Assembly: GCA_963700105.1 (NCBI GenBank)
Contig: CAVOWL010000002.1
Coordinates: forward strand, 186,001-250,000
Direction of reading: 5' to 3'
From: CAVUWL01 sp963700105
Lineage (GTDB): Bacteria > Actinomycetota > Thermoleophilia > Solirubrobacterales > 70-9
DNA: 64,000 bases
Shown: one piece after another, positions 24,401-32,329 of the stretch
Layout of the letters: every line of letters begins with the position of its first letter
Numbering within the stretch: the stretch's first letter is position 1
The notes under the pieces: model-generated
What the model was told of the DNA's origin: nothing
What the model saw: the letters and a program-made list of their open reading frames with translations, nothing else
The model's database searches: none
Position numbers and translations under genes: made by a program

Positions 24401-24855
24401 ATTCCGACTCTGACGCCCAGCTCAACGCGGTGCGCGCTGCCGATTTTGTCCGCCGCTTCGAAGAGTTCTGGCGCTCGCCGCAGGTGGAGCGCCTCGATAC
24501 CTTGTTTGCAGAGCAGGTCCGCCTTGCGGCGCCGATGGTGCCGAGCACCAAGTCTCTGTCGGCAGGAAAGCAGGCCTTTCGCGACCTCTTCGACCTGATC
24601 CCGGATCTGCGCGCCGAGGTCGATCGTTGGGGAGCGACCGCCGATGGCGTCCTGATCGAGTTCACAGTCTCGGGGACCGCTGGGGGTGGGTCGATCTCCT
24701 GGCGCGGAGTCGATCGCTTCACGCTCGGCGATGATGGTCTGGCGATCGAGCGCCAGACCTATTTCGACTCGTTGCCGCTGGTCCTGAGGCTGGCCCGTCG
24801 GCCCCGTGCTTGGCCGGGCTTTGCGCGAAGTCGCATCGCCCAGGCACGTCGCTGA
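24397..24855 (+). CDS. SnoaL/NTF2-like protein
   Basis: This 152-residue protein has the cone-shaped NTF2 pattern: an N-terminal helix pair (DFVRRFEEFWRSPQVERLDT), the strand LAAPMVPSTKSLSAGKQAFR and the final beta-sheet strands (VLIEFTVSGTAG, SWRGVDRFTL). Members include cyclases, isomerases and binding proteins; the role here is unknown. TTG at 24397 overlaps the tetR stop (TTGA), so both are made from one transcript. The C-terminal 20 residues are basic. Confidence 0.75.
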   Translation: MNSDSDAQLNAVRAADFVRRFEEFWRSPQVERLDTLFAEQVRLAAPMVPSTKSLSAGKQAFRDLFDLIPDLRAEVDRWGATADGVLIEFTVSGTAGGGSISWRGVDRFTLGDDGLAIERQTYFDSLPLVLRLARRPRAWPGFARSRIAQARR

Positions 24856-24873
24856 GTCCGAGCCTCCTTTCCC

Positions 24874-25272
24874 TCAGGGGTTCATATAGTGGACGCGTTC
24901 GGGTTCAACCTTGACGATGACCCGCTCTTCGCCGGGCATTCGCATCGGATACTCATCGACACCCATATAGCGCTTTGCCAGCGCGTCGATGTGCGCATCG
25001 GCCCCCTCGTGGCTCAACTCGACTGCTTTACCGCGGATCATGAGGCTCTCGTAGGGGTTCTCGGGATTGGTGATGGAGATTGCGACGCGTGGGTCGCGCC
25101 GCAGATTTTTCGGCTTCAGTCGTCCCTCGGCAGTGTTGAATACGACCATGCCGTCTTCTGAGTCCACCCAAACCGGCGAAACCTGGGGAGATCCATCCTC
25201 CATCACCGTTGCGACGTGGGCGAAGTTCTTGCCACCGAGCAGATGCTGCGCCTCGGCCGGAATGTCTGCCAT
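24874..25272 (-). CDS. PPOX-class (pyridoxamine 5'-phosphate oxidase-like) F420/FMN-dependent oxidoreductase
   Basis: This 132-residue split-barrel protein matches the small actinobacterial PPOX family (TIGR03618-like): FAHVATVMEDGSPQVSPVWV, GRLKPKNLRRDPRVAISITN and MIRGKAVELS. These proteins use F420 or a flavin to reduce small molecules. ATG at 25272 is chosen because GAGGAGG lies 5 nt before it; a frame to 25434 with in-frame ATG at 25314 also exists. It is divergent from the PEP-mutase-like gene. Confidence 0.85.
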   Translation of the reverse strand: MADIPAEAQHLLGGKNFAHVATVMEDGSPQVSPVWVDSEDGMVVFNTAEGRLKPKNLRRDPRVAISITNPENPYESLMIRGKAVELSHEGADAHIDALAKRYMGVDEYPMRMPGEERVIVKVEPERVHYMNP

Positions 25273-25433
25273 CTGAGCCTCCTCACGGATCTTGGATCTT
25301 GTCTTTGCATCCATGACCTTATCCCCACCGCGTACTCGACCCCCCGGGGTGGGGGGCTCGTCTTGGCGGGGCCTGGGCCCCAGCACTGAAGCGGCCCCGG
25401 ACGGGGGCTCGATCGCCTCTGTGCCGATCCTCA

Positions 25434-25439
25434 TAGGCT
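25434..25439 (+). promoter_or_regulatory. Candidate -10 box (TAGGCT) for the PEP-mutase-like gene
   Basis: The box ends 6 nt before the GTG at 25446. Confidence 0.5.
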
Positions 25440-25445
25440 CCCACT

Positions 25446-26282
25446 GTGAACAGGTCGACCATTGAGCGCAAAGCTGAGCGGTTCCGGCAACTGCACGAAG
25501 GGGACCGGGTCCTTTGCCTGCTCAACGCGTGGGACGCAGGGACGGCTCGAATTTTCGAAACGCAGGGGTGCCCGGCGTTGGCGACGACAAGTGCCGGGGT
25601 CGCCTATGCCCACGGCCGGGCGGACGGCGAGCTTGGCCGCGAGCAGATGATTGAGGCGGTGAGACAGATCGCCACCGCCTGTGAGATACCCGTTTCCGCC
25701 GACATAGAGAGCGGCTATGGGGCCAATCCTGGGCAGGTAGCTGAGACCGTCGCTGCGGTGATTGCTGCTGGGGCTGTCGGCGTCAACATCGAGGACGCCG
25801 CCGAAGGTGGCAGTAGCGAGCTGCGCGAGCTTGGCGCGCAATGTGCCCGCCTTGGCGCCGCTCGCGAGGCGGCCGAGGAGTGCGATCTTGACCTCTTCAT
25901 AAATGCCCGGACCGATGCTTTCTTGCTCAAGGCAGGAGCACGGAAACAGCGCCTGGAGCGGGCGATCGAGCGTCTGCACGCCTACCTGGAGGCGGGTGCC
26001 GACGGGGTATTCGTTCCCGGCCTCGTTGACCCCGATCAGATCGGCCGGATTGCCGATGCGGTGTCCGCGCCACTAAATGTTCTCGCGGCGCCCCTGACTC
26101 CGTCGCTGCAGGAGCTGGGGAAGTTGGGCGTGAGGCGGCTGAGCACGGGTTCGGCTCCCGCACGAGCTGCCCTGGCACTCGTCCAGCGGATCAGCGCCGA
26201 GGTTCTCGAAGATGGCAGCCTTGGGTCCCTTTGGAATGAGGCGATTCCATACGCCGAGGCAAATCGCCTCTTTGGTGGCTAG
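25446..26282 (+). CDS. Isocitrate lyase/PEP mutase superfamily protein
   Basis: This 278-residue TIM-barrel enzyme belongs to the PEP mutase/isocitrate lyase superfamily that makes or breaks C-C or C-P bonds next to a carboxylate. Family motifs are LLNAWDAGTARIFE, TTSAGVAYAHG, SADIESGYG (metal-binding Asp and Glu), GVNIEDA and FINARTDAFL. The loop lacks the KKCGH of isocitrate lyase, so it is a methylisocitrate-lyase or oxaloacetate-hydrolase-like member of unknown substrate. GTG at 25446 has a TAGGCT box 6 nt upstream. It stands alone. Confidence 0.88.
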   Translation: MNRSTIERKAERFRQLHEGDRVLCLLNAWDAGTARIFETQGCPALATTSAGVAYAHGRADGELGREQMIEAVRQIATACEIPVSADIESGYGANPGQVAETVAAVIAAGAVGVNIEDAAEGGSSELRELGAQCARLGAAREAAEECDLDLFINARTDAFLLKAGARKQRLERAIERLHAYLEAGADGVFVPGLVDPDQIGRIADAVSAPLNVLAAPLTPSLQELGKLGVRRLSTGSAPARAALALVQRISAEVLEDGSLGSLWNEAIPYAEANRLFGG

Positions 26283-26489
26283 GCGAGTCACAGCAAGGGT
26301 GGTGCTCGGTGGTCGAGCCTGGCCCGAACCAGATTGGCCCGTTCGGTCCGCTAACTTCCCCCCTGTCGGCGAAATTTCACGCGAATCATCGAGCAAAGTA
26401 CGGATCGGCTGCCCCAGCTTTGATTTGGCGGGATGCGGCAGCTGATCACACACGCGCCCCCTCTGCAAAGGAAGCGAGGACACTGCCAG

Positions 26490-27065
26490 ATGCCCGATCA
26501 GCTCGAGGTCATCCTCTTTGTCTCGGCGACAAAGCTCGAGGGTTGGCTTGAGCAAAACCACGCGGTCTCTCCCGGTGCCTGGTTAAAGATCGCCAAGCAA
26601 GGCTCCGGGAGGCGGAGCGTAACTTACCCGCAGGCGCTTGAGCTGGCGCTTTGCTTCGGCTGGATCGATAGCCAGAAGCGTGGATTAGACGATCGGTACT
26701 TTTTGCAGCGATTCACGCCGCGGCGGCCACGGGGGAGATGGTCACGGATCAATCGAGAAAAGGCCGAAGCGCTGATCGCCGCTGCCAAGATGCGGCCGCC
26801 GGGGCTCCGACAGGTTGAGGCTGCGATGGCCGATGGTCGCTGGGAGGCCGCCTATGAGGGCCAGCGCACCGCGCAGGTCCCTGATGACCTGCGGCGCGAG
26901 CTTGAAGCCAATCCTTCCGCTGGGGAGTTCTTCGCAAACCTAGGCGCCGCCAATCGATACGCGTTCATCTACCGCCTCAACGATGCAAAAAGACCAGAGA
27001 CCCGAATGCGACGGCTTCATCGGTTTGTCGCGATGCTTGCTCGGGAAGAGGCGTTTCACGATTAG
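26490..27065 (+). CDS. YdeI/OmpD-associated family protein
   Basis: This 191-residue cytoplasmic protein shows the YdeI pattern: WLEQNHAVSPGAWLKIAKQG, YPQALELALCFGWIDSQKRG, YFLQRFTPRRPRGRWSRIN and a C-terminal helical part with LEANPSAGEFFANLGAANRY. The biochemical role of the family is not settled. The ATG at 26490 follows GGAAGCGAGG; a longer frame from 26433 is possible. The gap 26283-26489 contains nothing I can identify. Confidence 0.82.
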   Translation: MPDQLEVILFVSATKLEGWLEQNHAVSPGAWLKIAKQGSGRRSVTYPQALELALCFGWIDSQKRGLDDRYFLQRFTPRRPRGRWSRINREKAEALIAAAKMRPPGLRQVEAAMADGRWEAAYEGQRTAQVPDDLRRELEANPSAGEFFANLGAANRYAFIYRLNDAKRPETRMRRLHRFVAMLAREEAFHD

Positions 27066-27082
27066 GGGAAGGTGCGTCGCCC

Positions 27083-27088
27083 TAAACT
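27083..27088 (+). promoter_or_regulatory. Candidate -10 box (TAAACT) for rlmN
   Basis: The box ends 6 nt before the GTG at 27095. Confidence 0.5.
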
Positions 27089-27094
27089 CGATGG

Positions 27095-28111
27095 GTGGAC
27101 CGGGCGCTTCTTAAGCAAACCATCGAGCGGGGGGGCGAGCCCTCTTATCGAGCATCTCAAGTTTGGGACTGGCTGGTGCGCGGAGCGGGCGGCTATGAGG
27201 AGATGACGAATCTACCCGCTGCGCTGCGTGCACGGCTGACCGAACGGGTTCCGCTATCAACGCTGGCGGTCGCGAGCGAGACGACGTCACAAGACGGCAC
27301 GGTCAAGACCCTCTTTCACACCGTCGATGGCAGACCGATCGAGGCCGTCTTGATGCGCTACCGAGACGGGCGTCGATCGGTCTGCGTCTCATCGCAGTCA
27401 GGCTGTCCGCTCACTTGCTCCTTCTGCGCGACCGGCCAGATGAGCTACGGCCGCAACCTAAGCGCCGATGAGATCCTCGACCAGGCGCTTCACTTCCGCC
27501 GCCGCGAGAGGATCGACCACGTCGTCTTCATGGGAATGGGGGAGCCGATGATGAACCTCGATGCGGTGCTTGGCGCCTGTGAAGGCCTTCCCGCAATTGG
27601 CGTCACCAATCGGCGCACAGCGGTCTCCACCGTCGGCTGGGTGCCCGGGATCGAGCGCCTCAGCGAGTGTGAGATGCCAATCAGCCTGGCGCTCTCACTG
27701 CATGCGCCCAACGATCTCCTGCGCTCACAGCTGATGCCGATCAACGATCGCTACCCACTGGCAGAGGTGCTTGGTGCCTGCGAGCGCTACCGAGCTCGGA
27801 GGCGGCGCAAGGTCTTCGTCGAGTACGTGATGCTGGAGGGGGTGAACGATCGCCCCCAGCACGCGCGCGAACTCGCCGCGCTGCTCGATCCATCTCAATA
27901 CAAGGTCAATCTCATTCCCTACAACCCGACCGGCAGCTACCGTGGCTCCTCACCCGAGCAGATCGAGCGCTTTCGTGCCGTTCTCGCTGAGCAGCGGGTC
28001 ACCGCCACGGTCCGCCTCACCCGCGGTCGCGACATTGCCGCGGCCTGCGGGCAGCTGGCCGCAGCCGCTGGCCCGGCCGTTGAGGCGGCTCGATCCCCCC
28101 AGTATGGCTAG
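27095..28111 (+). CDS. rlmN: 23S rRNA (adenine-2503)-C2 methyltransferase RlmN
   Basis: This 338-residue radical SAM enzyme methylates A2503 of 23S rRNA and often A37 of tRNAs. The CxxxCxxC cluster motif is GCPLTCSFCATG, with the GMGEPMMNL SAM motif and the C-terminal cysteine in RGRDIAAACGQLA that forms the enzyme-RNA intermediate. RlmN rather than Cfr is favoured by length and context. GTG at 27095 has TAAACT 6 nt upstream, so the message may be leaderless. Confidence 0.94.
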   Translation: MDRALLKQTIERGGEPSYRASQVWDWLVRGAGGYEEMTNLPAALRARLTERVPLSTLAVASETTSQDGTVKTLFHTVDGRPIEAVLMRYRDGRRSVCVSSQSGCPLTCSFCATGQMSYGRNLSADEILDQALHFRRRERIDHVVFMGMGEPMMNLDAVLGACEGLPAIGVTNRRTAVSTVGWVPGIERLSECEMPISLALSLHAPNDLLRSQLMPINDRYPLAEVLGACERYRARRRRKVFVEYVMLEGVNDRPQHARELAALLDPSQYKVNLIPYNPTGSYRGSSPEQIERFRAVLAEQRVTATVRLTRGRDIAAACGQLAAAAGPAVEAARSPQYG

Positions 28112-28130
28112 GTTTGGCTGCACAGCCAAC

Positions 28131-28136
28131 TAGCAT
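28131..28136 (+). promoter_or_regulatory. Candidate -10 box (TAGCAT) for the P450 gene
   Basis: The box ends 7 nt before the ATG at 28144. Confidence 0.45.
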
Positions 28137-28143
28137 CTCAGCG

Positions 28144-29604
28144 ATGACAGTTGACGCCCCGACCAAGGTCGCGCGCCCCCGCCAGTTCTCGGCCAACCCG
28201 TTGAGGCGCCTAGGGGGGGATCTGCTGATGGAGTGGCGTGGCCGGAATCGCTTCCCCCCGGGGCCTGTTGATTTCAGCATTGCCCGCACCCGCCAAATAG
28301 TTCGGGATCCGTTGCCGATCCTGCTCTCTGGTTATGAGCGTTACGGACCGATCTTTAGCCTGCGCGTCCTTCATACCCGCAGCGTCTTTATGCTCGGACC
28401 GGAGGCAAACCACTTTGTCACGGTTGCTCACCCCGAGAACTTCCACTGGCGCGAGGGCAGTTTCGGCGACCTGATCCCCTTGCTGGGCGACGGACTGCTG
28501 ACCGTCGATGACGCCTATCACGACCGGGCCCGCGCGATCATGATGCCTGCCTTTCATCGCGAGCAGGTCACCTCGATGTTGGAGTCGATGGGCGCTGAGG
28601 CCGACGCTGCAATCGATCGACTGGGCCCGGGCGAGGTGGTCGACCTGTATGACTGGATGCGCAACCTCGCGATGCGGATTGCGATGCGGGCGCTGCTCGG
28701 GCTCGACCCAGACGGAGCCGGCAAGGGCGCTCTCGCAGCCGAGCATTTCGAGCGCGCACTGGGGTTCTATGGGATCGATTTCGCGCTCCGCCTTCTGCGC
28801 GGTCCGGGCTCTCCGTGGCGAAGGATGGTCAACTCACGTGCCGTACTCGATGAGATCGTCTTCGGCGAGATCTCTCGCCGCCGCCAAGCACCCGACCCCA
28901 GCAGGCGCGACATCCTCAGCCTGCTCCTAGGGGCTCGTGGGGAGATGGGTGAGGCGTTCACCGACCGTGAGGTTCGTGACCAGGTGATGACTTTGATGTT
29001 CGCGGGCCACGACACCGCCACCTCAACCCTAACCTTCATGATGTATCTGCTCGCTCGGCACCCCGGGGTGCTGGGGCGGATCTGCGCTGAGCAAGACCGG
29101 GTCCTAGCAGGCACCACGCCAGGCGTTGATCAACTCGAGAACGAGATGCCCTATCTGGATATGGTCCTCGATGAGGTGCTCCGCCTCTATCCACCGGCCT
29201 GGATCGGACCGCGCCGCGCGGTGCGGGAGTTTGAATTCGGTGGATTCACGGTCCCCAGGGGCGCCTATGTCAACTACTGTTCCTGGGCCAGCCACCGCAT
29301 CCCGGAGGTGTTCCCGGATCCCGAGGCCTTCATCCCCGAGCGCTTCAGCCGCGAGGGTAAGGCGGCCCTGCCGCGGGGAGCCTACGTTCCCTTCGGTGGT
29401 GGGCAGCGGATCTGCATCGGAAAACGCTTCGGTCAAACTGAGGTGAAGCTGGTCGCCACGAAATTGCTGCAGCGGCTGAGACTTGATGCCATGCCCGGGC
29501 GCACGATGACTGTGCGACAGATGCCGACCCTTTCCCCTAGCGGCGGGTTGCAGATGCGGGTCGGAGCGCGCCGAATGCCGGCCGGCGTGCCGGAGGCCAT
29601 CTGA
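28144..29604 (+). CDS. Cytochrome P450
   Basis: This 486-residue soluble haem monooxygenase has the I-helix oxygen-activation motif AGHDTATSTLTFMMY, the K-helix EVLR, the PERF motif and the haem loop FGGGQRICIGKRF with the proximal cysteine. There is no membrane anchor. The sequence type (FxPxRWxP-like region PEAFIPERFS) is like bacterial P450s that oxidise fatty acids or terpenoids; the substrate and redox partner are not evident and no ferredoxin is next to it. I chose the ATG at 28144; a TTG at 28114 is possible. Confidence 0.94.
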   Translation: MTVDAPTKVARPRQFSANPLRRLGGDLLMEWRGRNRFPPGPVDFSIARTRQIVRDPLPILLSGYERYGPIFSLRVLHTRSVFMLGPEANHFVTVAHPENFHWREGSFGDLIPLLGDGLLTVDDAYHDRARAIMMPAFHREQVTSMLESMGAEADAAIDRLGPGEVVDLYDWMRNLAMRIAMRALLGLDPDGAGKGALAAEHFERALGFYGIDFALRLLRGPGSPWRRMVNSRAVLDEIVFGEISRRRQAPDPSRRDILSLLLGARGEMGEAFTDREVRDQVMTLMFAGHDTATSTLTFMMYLLARHPGVLGRICAEQDRVLAGTTPGVDQLENEMPYLDMVLDEVLRLYPPAWIGPRRAVREFEFGGFTVPRGAYVNYCSWASHRIPEVFPDPEAFIPERFSREGKAALPRGAYVPFGGGQRICIGKRFGQTEVKLVATKLLQRLRLDAMPGRTMTVRQMPTLSPSGGLQMRVGARRMPAGVPEAI

Positions 29605-29639
29605 CCTCGATTAGGACCGTGTGCCTAGACTCGAAGCAG

Positions 29640-29762
29640 ATGCGAACTCCGGTGATTTCGGATAATCGTTCCGTGGCCGACGATCGGACCTTCGAGCCGC
29701 GCCTGATCGAGACGCTCGCCGACCTGAATCCACGGCCCGGTGGCGCCGGAATGCCGCGATGA
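29640..29762 (+). CDS. Short ORF of 40 codons, unknown
   Basis: This ATG-started frame encodes a charged peptide (DDRTFEPRLIETLADLNPRP is its middle). Its TGA overlaps the start of the next small ORF as ATGA. No family is recognised. The tight overlap is the only support. Confidence 0.35.
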   Translation: MRTPVISDNRSVADDRTFEPRLIETLADLNPRPGGAGMPR

Positions 29763-29947
29763 TGATGATCGCGGCACTGAGCTTTGCGGTGGTTTCGGCG
29801 ATGGAGGCGTGGCCCGCCGTGGTCGGTGCGGGCCTGATTCCGGTGATCGGTCTGATCGCGGTCGGATACCTGATCATCCACTCTGTACGTGACAGCGATG
29901 AGGTCGATCACGGCGGGGGCGATCGGTCTGATCCGCCCCCGCCCTAG
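29759..29947 (+). CDS. Small one- or two-helix membrane protein, unknown
   Basis: This 62-residue protein has hydrophobic stretches MIAALSFAVVSAMEAWPAVV and GLIPVIGLIAVGYLIIHSV and an acidic, proline-rich tail. It is coupled by ATGA to the preceding ORF and ends 5 bp before convergent glnN. It may be a real small protein, but no homologue is known to me. Confidence 0.45.
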   Translation: MMMIAALSFAVVSAMEAWPAVVGAGLIPVIGLIAVGYLIIHSVRDSDEVDHGGGDRSDPPPP

Positions 29948-29952
29948 CTGCA

Positions 29953-32100
29953 CTACTTGATGAAAAGCATCTCCTCATACTTCGGCAAGGGCCAGAGGTC
30001 ATCGGCGACCACCTTCTCCATGTGGTCAGCGAACTCGCGTACCGCTGCCATCGCGGCCATTTGCTTGTCGCGCGCATGGACTGCCAGCTCGAGCCCCTCC
30101 AGCTCGCTTGGATAGGCGTTCGCGGCCTCCAATTCTCCGAGTGCGGCAACCAGCTGATCTATCAACTCCCTGAGCTCGCCCTCGAGGCTTGAGACGCCGG
30201 CCTCATTCAGGAGCGCGAGGTGTCGAAGCGCGGCGGGCAGGATCATCGTTTGGGCGATTGAGAAGGTCTCCTCGGCCTCGATGTTTGCGCGGATCGCGTA
30301 CTGCTCGAGCCAGACCTCATAGCGTGACTCGAGCTCGCGCCTGGAGAGCACTTCGTAGTTCTCAAAGGCGGCGACCGACTCCTCCTTTAAGACCTCGGGC
30401 AGCGCGTCGGGTGTGGTGCGGAGGTTCTTCAGTCCCCGCTGCTCGGCCTCGGCGTGCCACTCCTCTGAGTAGTTATCGCCACCAAAGCAGACCTGCTTGT
30501 TGGCCGAGTAGGAGTCCTTGACCACCTCGATCACGGCCTCGGGCACGCTCATGCCCGCCGCGACCTTGGTCTCCACCAGGGCGGCCAGATCATCGATTGC
30601 CTCGGCGACAATTGTGTTGAGCACGGTGTTTGGGAAGGCGAGTGACATGCTCGAGCCCAGCGCTCGGAACTCGAATTTGTTGCCGGTGAACGCAAACGGA
30701 GAGGTGCGATTTCGATCGCCGCCGTGCATCGGTAGCGAGGGCAATACCGTTGCCCCCAGGTCAAGAAAGGAGGCCGGCGTGCTCGGGTCTCCCTCGCCGC
30801 TGACCACCGCCTCAAATACCTTCTCCAGCTCGCCGCCGAGAAATATCGAGATGATCGCCGGCGGCGCCTCGTTGGCGCCAAGCCGGTGGTCCTGGCCGAT
30901 GTTAGCGACCGAGGCTCGCAACAGACCCTGGTGCTTATTAACCGCTTGAATCACCGCGGCGCAGAAGAAGAGGAAGTGGACGTTATCGGCCGGGGTGTCA
31001 CCGGGGTCAAGCAGATTGGTCCCGGTGTCGGTACCCATCGACCAGTTGTTGTGCTTGCCGGAGCCGTTGACCCCGGCGAAGGGCTTCTCGTGCAGAAGGC
31101 AGACCAGACCGTAGCGTCTCGCGACGCTCTGGAGCACCTGCATCATCAGTTGCTGATGGTCGGAACCGACGTTTGAGTTCTCAAACACCGGGGCGATCTC
31201 ATACTGGGCCGGGGCGACCTCGTTGTGGCGAGTCTTAACCGGGATGCCGAGCTTTCGCATCTCCAGCTCGGACTCCATCATGCAGGCCAAAACACGCTCC
31301 GGGATCGAGCCAAAGTAGTGATCGTCGAGCTCGTGTCCCTTCGGAGGCTTGGCGCCGAACAGGGTGCGTCCGGTCGCGATCAGGTCGGGGCGCTCGAAGT
31401 AGTACTGCTCATCGATCAGGAAGTACTCCTGCTCGGCACCGACCGTGGTGAAGACCCGCTGGCTATCTTGGTCGCCCAGTAGCCGCAGGGCCTTGATGGC
31501 CGAGCGAGAGAGGGCGTCCATCGAGCGCAGCAATGGGATCTTGGCGTCGAGCGCCTCGCCCGTCCAGGATGCAAACGCGGTTGGGATGCAAAGCAGCGCC
31601 CCGTTGGGGTTCTCGAGGATAAAGGCCGGGCTAGTTGGGTCCCAGGCGGTGTAGCCACGCGCCTCAAAGGTGGCGCGAACTCCGCCGGTCGGAAAAGAGG
31701 AAGCGTCGGGCTCGCCCTGAATCAGCTCCTTGCCAGAGAAGCCGGCAAGCGCTGTCCCCTCGCCGGCTGGCTCAAAGAAAGAGTCATGCTTCTCGGCTGT
31801 GGATCCGGTCAGCGGCTGAAACATGTGGGTGAAATGGGTGGCCCCGTTTTCCAGCGCCCATTCCTTCATCGCCTCGGCCACTGCGTCGGCCAGGCTGGGG
31901 TCAAGCGCCTCGCCGCCGGCAAGGGTCGCCTGTAGTCGCTCAAAGACATCTGCGGGGAGACGGTCGCGTTGCACCGTCACGGAGAAGACGTTGGCCCCGA
32001 AGGCGTCATTCTCGGGCTGGGTCAGGTCGAGTGCGCCGAGGGACTCACCATTGGAGCTCCACTGGGCTGCCGTTACGTTCTGCTGGCGGATACGAGTCAT
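29953..32100 (-). CDS. glnN: Glutamine synthetase type III
   Basis: This 715-residue enzyme makes glutamine from glutamate, ammonia and ATP. The length and the signatures AGVNGSGKHNNWSMGTDTGT, FCAAVIQAVNKHQGLLRASV and PLPKYEEMLFIK identify the type III (GSIII) family, which forms double hexamers and is unlike the usual GSI of actinobacteria. The catalytic metal site residues GAEQEYFLID and the nucleotide part HNEVAPAQYEIAPVF are intact. The ATG at 32100 is divergent from the beta-oxidation fusion gene. An ammonium transporter lies 2.8 kb away. Confidence 0.96.
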   Translation of the reverse strand: MTRIRQQNVTAAQWSSNGESLGALDLTQPENDAFGANVFSVTVQRDRLPADVFERLQATLAGGEALDPSLADAVAEAMKEWALENGATHFTHMFQPLTGSTAEKHDSFFEPAGEGTALAGFSGKELIQGEPDASSFPTGGVRATFEARGYTAWDPTSPAFILENPNGALLCIPTAFASWTGEALDAKIPLLRSMDALSRSAIKALRLLGDQDSQRVFTTVGAEQEYFLIDEQYYFERPDLIATGRTLFGAKPPKGHELDDHYFGSIPERVLACMMESELEMRKLGIPVKTRHNEVAPAQYEIAPVFENSNVGSDHQQLMMQVLQSVARRYGLVCLLHEKPFAGVNGSGKHNNWSMGTDTGTNLLDPGDTPADNVHFLFFCAAVIQAVNKHQGLLRASVANIGQDHRLGANEAPPAIISIFLGGELEKVFEAVVSGEGDPSTPASFLDLGATVLPSLPMHGGDRNRTSPFAFTGNKFEFRALGSSMSLAFPNTVLNTIVAEAIDDLAALVETKVAAGMSVPEAVIEVVKDSYSANKQVCFGGDNYSEEWHAEAEQRGLKNLRTTPDALPEVLKEESVAAFENYEVLSRRELESRYEVWLEQYAIRANIEAEETFSIAQTMILPAALRHLALLNEAGVSSLEGELRELIDQLVAALGELEAANAYPSELEGLELAVHARDKQMAAMAAVREFADHMEKVVADDLWPLPKYEEMLFIK

Positions 32101-32329
32101 CGCTTGCTTAGTTCCTCACTTGGCCGCGCGCCCTAGGGTTCGGCGCGTTCGATTACGGGGTCTCACTTCCCATACGAAGAGCCAGAGCAGCCTAATGGCC
32201 GGGCGATGGCGACGAGTTGTACGCGGGTACAAGGATCGTCCCGCTCCTTTGTCCCGTCGTCGAGCCGGTAGCCTCTCCGCGCGCGGCCGTGGAGCCGCAC
32301 CCCTAGCCAGAACCCGGAGGAGCACCGCA

